35,528 nt of DNA, from the NCBI GenBank assembly GCA_033854735.1, contig JAWWPY010000063.1, forward strand, positions 1-35,528, in the 5' to 3' direction. The position numbers and the translations under genes are program-made. Below the pieces are notes generated by a model that was given only the letters and a program-made list of their open reading frames with translations, did no database searches and had not been told where the DNA came from. Source of the DNA: JAWWPY01 sp033854735. GTDB lineage: Bacteria > Actinomycetota > Actinomycetes > Streptosporangiales > Streptosporangiaceae. Shown here in pieces: positions 32,826 through 35,528 of this stretch. Numbering within the stretch: the first letter of the stretch is position 1; each line of letters begins with the position of its first letter.

Positions 32826-33001
32826 CTAAAAATCATATCATGCACTTATATACGCAGCCTATGCTTCTTCACGCCAACCCAGGCCCCGGCCGGCCTGGGA
32901 CCTATGACCTCACGATGAACGAGACCGTCACCGAAGCAGGAAGGCTGCTCGTCGGCGGATTCACGGTGCGGCCGCCAGCTGATCGCGGAACGGGCGGATA
33001 A
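32826..33001. promoter_or_regulatory. MarR promoter/operator and upstream hairpin
   Basis: A 176-bp gap. Next to the MarR start, AAAAATCATATCATGCAC followed by TTATATAC (about 32828-32853) is strongly AT-rich and partly symmetric, a good place for the MarR promoter and operator. CCCAGGCC pairs with GGCCTGGG across 6 nt (32878-32899); no T-tract follows, but it could end transcription from the methyltransferase gene to its right. A 28-codon frame at 32915-33001 is probably not a gene. Confidence 0.4.
32878..32899 (-). terminator. GC-rich hairpin, possible terminator of the methyltransferase gene
   Basis: Perfect 8-bp arms (CCCAGGCC and GGCCTGGG) with a 6-nt loop, about 100 bp downstream of the methyltransferase stop. 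There is no U-tract, as is common for actinobacterial hairpins, so function is uncertain. Confidence 0.35.
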
Positions 33002-33766
33002 CTATAAGGGCGGGCGCGTCGCGATCACCAGGAATTGCTTACCCAGCAGCCGCCAAGCGAACCGGGAACGCAGGTATGCGCGAACGAGCACAGGATGGCA
33101 GGGCAGCCGGCCAGTGAACGAGTAAGGCAGGCATCGAGGATAGACCTTTTCAATCTGGAAGCCGGCCGCATAGAGATGCTCTTCGGCGCTCCGCTCGGTC
33201 AGTATCACATTGTGGTCGGCGTAATCGAAATATTCACTCGCACAGTACCGGAAGTTAGGCCCGGTGACCACGATACGACCACCGGGCCTCAAGCATCGGC
33301 ACATCTTCCTCAGGAAGAGGTGGACGTCGTCTGGGCTACCGAGGTGCTCGAGGAAATTCGACACGAAAATGCCGTCAAAGTACGATATTGGAAGGTCAGC
33401 CAACATCACTTCTGAAACGAGCATCCGGATCCCAGCTCCCGGCGTTGCCTCCTCGTGCTTTACGGCGTCCACCCCCCATCGCTCTCGGGCAGGTATGGCG
33501 TTAAGGAACTCACACCGGCCGGCGGCCGGGTCGAGTACCCGCTCGGGCCGGCCAAGCCACTCGTAGACCGCGGGCGCGATCGCGCCCCAGACAAGATCGC
33601 GGCGGGACTGGCGGACATGACGAAAGCGGTACTCGTAGAGGCGGTGATAGTCGATTACGCTCGCCTGGCGCCTGGCCGCCTGGCCGGGTGCCACGGCAAC
33701 GTCAGGTGCCTCGATATCGGGCGGCCGTATCGGGCTATCGTCAGCAAGCACAGCAATGCGCTTCAC
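33002..33766 (-). CDS. Class I SAM-dependent methyltransferase
   Basis: A 254-residue methyltransferase. VLDPAAGRCEFLNAI is a variant motif I (Pro-Ala-Ala-Gly in place of the usual Gly-Cys-Gly-x-Gly), FDGIFVSNFLEHLGSPDDVH is motif IV, and CLRPGGRIVVTGPNFRYCA follows. ADHNVILTERSAEEHLYAAGF is seen in many glycan-cluster methyltransferases, and PYSFTGRLP near the C-terminus is also family-like. GTG 33766 has GGGGGGA upstream. The gene looks less GC-rich than its neighbours and stands alone, so it may have been acquired separately. It could still serve the EPS. Confidence 0.85.
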   Translation of the reverse strand: MKRIAVLADDSPIRPPDIEAPDVAVAPGQAARRQASVIDYHRLYEYRFRHVRQSRRDLVWGAIAPAVYEWLGRPERVLDPAAGRCEFLNAIPARERWGVDAVKHEEATPGAGIRMLVSEVMLADLPISYFDGIFVSNFLEHLGSPDDVHLFLRKMCRCLRPGGRIVVTGPNFRYCASEYFDYADHNVILTERSAEEHLYAAGFQIEKVYPRCLPYSFTGRLPCHPVLVRAYLRSRFAWRLLGKQFLVIATRPPL

Positions 33767-34073
33767 GCAATCCCCCCGATAAAGAGCATTCCCTGGGCGG
33801 CCCCATCCGCTAAAACGACTATTCCAGGCCTAAGAAACATAATAACCCTTGCTGCACGGAAAGCGGTTATCGGAGGTAGCTCGGAATTCCTGATACGTGC
33901 CTGCGAACAGAGGAGGCGTGCACCGGCGGGTGGCACGCAGCATAGCCCCGTGGTTCATGGCAAATGCTGCAATAACATCAAATCAGCGCCTTTCCACCCT
34001 AGCTGAGAGGTAGCCCGGCAAACGGCACGCCGACCCAGGCCACGGCCTCGGTTTAGAAAAAAGTACCGAGGAA
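33767..34073. other. Low-GC gap between methyltransferase and sortase-like gene
   Basis: About 307 bp without a supported gene, AT-richer than the rest. CAAGGGTTATTATG on the minus strand (about 33840-33853) resembles AGGGTTACTA seen in other gaps and may mark the methyltransferase promoter. GCGTGC...GCACGC (about 33917-33939) can form a small hairpin. Near the right end CCTCGGT...ACCGAGG forms the hairpin listed separately. No coding frame with a start and ribosome binding site was seen. Confidence 0.4.
34046..34071 (+). promoter_or_regulatory. Hairpin overlapping a ribosome binding site
   Basis: CCTCGGT (34046-34052) pairs perfectly with ACCGAGG (34065-34071) across an A-rich 12-nt loop (TTAGAAAAAAGT). 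The right arm contains the GAGGA Shine-Dalgarno that precedes the ATG at 34074. If transcribed, the hairpin would hide this ribosome binding site. A regulatory role is inferred. Confidence 0.45.
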
Positions 34074-34142
34074 ATGATCACCTCAAGCCTAAGCTCAGGC
34101 GCCACGCTGGAAAGTGGTGCCCGGCTTGTCAGGGGGGGCTGA
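34074..34142 (+). other. Probable true 5' end of the sortase-like gene, separated by a frameshift
   Basis: ATG 34074 with GAGGA upstream opens a 22-codon frame (MITSSLSSGATLESGARLV, then RGG) that stops at TGA 34140-34142, directly after a run of seven Gs (34132-34138). With one more G the frame would continue into LKIRRRRARQVLSAG and then the hydrophobic anchor and sortase domain. The sortase frame itself has no ATG, GTG or TTG between its upstream stop (34004) and 34217. So this is probably the real start, cut off by a poly-G frameshift that is either an assembly error, slippage or a true mutation. Confidence 0.6.
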
Positions 34143-34216
34143 AGATCAGACGTCGCCGACGCGCGAGGCAGGTCCTTAGCGCGGGTCCGGTCATCGTCGC
34201 GGCGAGCATTGTCTGC

Positions 34217-35326
34217 ATGGCCGCCGGGGTGATGATCGCGGCACAGACCGGCTGGTTCCTGCCCGGCATGTCGGTCCACGGCGCCGCCCTCATCCATAAG
34301 GAACGCCGGGCGATCGCGGCCGCCACGGCCAATCCGACGGCCTGCCCAGCCTCCGCAGGCCGCGCGGGCCCGGCCCGGCCGGCTCACCGAACCCCAGCCA
34401 AAAGCGCCGCAACGGAGAGCGGTTCCGCATCGGGTAGCACCCCAGGGCCGAGCGGATTGCTCGAAGCCCCGGCCCTGGACCTGGTTGCCCCGGTGCAGGA
34501 AGGCGCCGGCGATGCCCTGCTGAGCGACGCCGTGGGCCACATCCCGGCGAGCGCGTGGCCGGGGCGGCCAGGCACCAGCGTCTTCGCTGCTCACGACGTG
34601 ACCTGGTTCTCCAACATTGACCGTCTCCAGGCCGGGGACGAGATCCGCTACGTCACCCCGTGCCGCACCTACACCTACCGGGTCACAGCGCACCGGGTGG
34701 TGCCGGCTGGTTCTCCCGTCTACAACACGGCCACCCCGAGCATCGTCCTCGACACTCGCTATCCGCTCAATGCCCTGCATCTCACCAGTACCAGGTATCT
34801 CGTGTACGGAACCCTCACCACGACCTCGCCGACCTCCGCATCACGCACCCGCCTACCCAGATCTCCCCAGTTCACCGTGCCGGTGCCGGCGGCGCTCGCC
34901 GCGCAGGGGGTCGCCACCGGCCAGAACAGCGGGTCGCTCGGAGTCCTCCTCATCGCCGGCTCACCTTCGGGGGGATGGCGCCAGACCAGCGCGCCGTTCG
35001 AGGCCGAGACCGCGGCGCTGACGGCGTATTTCGGCTTGATCCACAGCGCCGAGCAAGGCCAGCGGACGTGGTGGGCGGACCTCGCCCCGTCGGTGCCGGT
35101 GAAAGCCGCGGCCGGCCTGTGGGGCAGCGGCATCAAACGCTATGACGCCCCCATCGACGTGACCCTGCGCACGGCGGGATACCGGACCCTCGGCGCCGTG
35201 CTCACCACCGCCCTCACCACCGGCGGCCCCGCGCGGCCAGGAAGCTACGACCTCACGGTGGCCGAGACCGTTACCGGGAGGCACCTGGTGGTCAGCAAGT
35301 TCACGATGAAGCGCATCAGTTCCTGA
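34217..35326 (+). CDS. Sortase-family protein lacking the catalytic cysteine
   Basis: The open in-frame part is 369 residues from ATG 34217. The basic segment and most of the membrane anchor (KIRRRRARQVLSAGPVIVAA) lie before this ATG in the same frame, so the gene probably starts at 34074 with a frameshift. After a Pro/Ala-rich linker (35-85), the sortase core begins: GTSVFAAHDVTWFSNIDRL with catalytic His126, GDEIRYVTP, TYTYRVTAHRVV, and IVLDTRYPLNALHLTSTRYLVYG with Arg193. In sortases this block reads TC-x-P; here it is TRYP, so residue 181 is Arg (codon CGC, 34757-34759) where Cys should be. TGC to CGC is one base change. The protein may be an inactive homologue or have a new role. A further C-terminal domain (about 210-369) is not recognised. 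Confidence 0.75.
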   Translation: MAAGVMIAAQTGWFLPGMSVHGAALIHKERRAIAAATANPTACPASAGRAGPARPAHRTPAKSAATESGSASGSTPGPSGLLEAPALDLVAPVQEGAGDALLSDAVGHIPASAWPGRPGTSVFAAHDVTWFSNIDRLQAGDEIRYVTPCRTYTYRVTAHRVVPAGSPVYNTATPSIVLDTRYPLNALHLTSTRYLVYGTLTTTSPTSASRTRLPRSPQFTVPVPAALAAQGVATGQNSGSLGVLLIAGSPSGGWRQTSAPFEAETAALTAYFGLIHSAEQGQRTWWADLAPSVPVKAAAGLWGSGIKRYDAPIDVTLRTAGYRTLGAVLTTALTTGGPARPGSYDLTVAETVTGRHLVVSKFTMKRISS

Positions 35327-35433
35327 CGGCCATATAACCAAATATGGGCGCACCGGCGCCTGCGTGCCGTATTCCCATTTCTCCGGTTAAGAATCGACGG
35401 GCTCGCTCAATGAATCAAGGCCGCTGCCCATGT
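35327..35433. other. Gap after the sortase-like gene with an AT-rich palindrome
   Basis: CCATAT (35330-35335) pairs with ATATGG (35342-35347) across AACCAA, 4 bp after the sortase-like stop. It lacks a GC stem or T-tract, so it fits an operator or weak terminator. The rest of the gap, to the tandem array, shows no gene. Confidence 0.35.
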
Positions 35434-35528
35434 CAATGTGGGACCACGGCCCAATGCGGGACCACACCCCAATGCGGGACCACAGCCCAATGCGGGACCA
35501 CAGCGCAATGCGGGACCACAGCGCAATG
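35434..35528. repeat. 18-bp tandem array, possibly the end of an IS21-type element
   Basis: The unit CAATGCGGGACCACAGCC starts at 35434, 35452, 35470, 35488 and 35506, and a sixth copy is cut by the window edge. The core GGGACCAC is unchanged; other bases drift. The first copy is preceded by TGT (35431-35433), giving TGTCAATGTGGGACCAC. IS21-family ends begin with TG and carry several repeats of part of the terminal repeat, and many contain a GGGACCA core (recalled, not checked). So the array may be the left end of such an element, with its transposase genes beyond this window. A plain minisatellite is the alternative. Confidence 0.75.

Noticed and set aside
32915..33001. A 28-codon frame (MNETVTEAGRLLVGGF...)
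   Set aside because: Short, no clear ribosome binding site, no recognised family. It could be a gene fragment but cannot be supported.
35434..35528. CRISPR array
   Set aside because: Units are directly adjacent with no unique spacers and only 18 bp long.

Overview
This window is very GC-rich DNA with GTG starts, 4-bp ATGA/GTGA gene overlaps and long open antisense frames. That fits a high-GC actinomycete; nothing in it fixes the genus. About 31 protein genes are supported. I saw no rRNA, tRNA or CRISPR array. No calculation or database search was run: family names rest on motifs read by eye.

Layout. 1-215: two 70-bp-spaced hairpin repeats, then a small exported Ala/Lys-rich protein. 879-3339: a LysR-type regulator divergent from a class I/II aminotransferase. 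3343-29880: an exopolysaccharide (EPS) locus. 30027-30818: an SGNH hydrolase. 30905-32825: a MarR regulator followed by an MFS exporter. 33002-33766: a lone methyltransferase. 34074-35326: a sortase-like gene with a probable 5' frameshift and no catalytic cysteine. 35434-35528: an 18-bp tandem array cut by the window edge, possibly the end of an IS21-type element.

The EPS locus is of the Wzx/Wzy type. A LytR-CpsA-Psr protein (candidate wall-attachment enzyme) is divergent from a CapD/WbpM-type nucleotide-sugar dehydratase/epimerase. A low-molecular-weight tyrosine phosphatase is divergent from an 11-gene, tightly coupled operon (7298-20253): Wzz-BY-kinase fusion, WecA/WbpL-type phosphoglycosyltransferase, GT4, SDR protein, heparinase II/III-like protein, bi-domain oxidoreductase, methyltransferase, GT4, GT2 and two FkbM methyltransferases. 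A second operon runs towards it (27005 to 20220): methyltransferase, Wzx flippase, CgeB-like GT, Wzy-like polymerase and two GT4s. A third FkbM gene, another methyltransferase and a secreted seven-repeat RCC1 protein close the region.

Inferred logic: the WecA-like enzyme starts a lipid-linked repeat unit. Six glycosyltransferases and several methyltransferases build and decorate it. Wzx flips it, and Wzy with Wzz-kinase polymerises it under kinase/phosphatase control. The LCP protein may attach it to the wall. AT-rich intergenic gaps in the locus share a short palindrome (TTAC-N5-GTRA), which suggests common regulation.

Most unusual points: the sortase homologue with Arg at the catalytic Cys position and a poly-G frameshift, a divergent LCP active site, a phosphatase gene lying wholly antisense inside the open 3' extension of the CapD frame, the high methyltransferase load, and the possible IS21-like terminal array.
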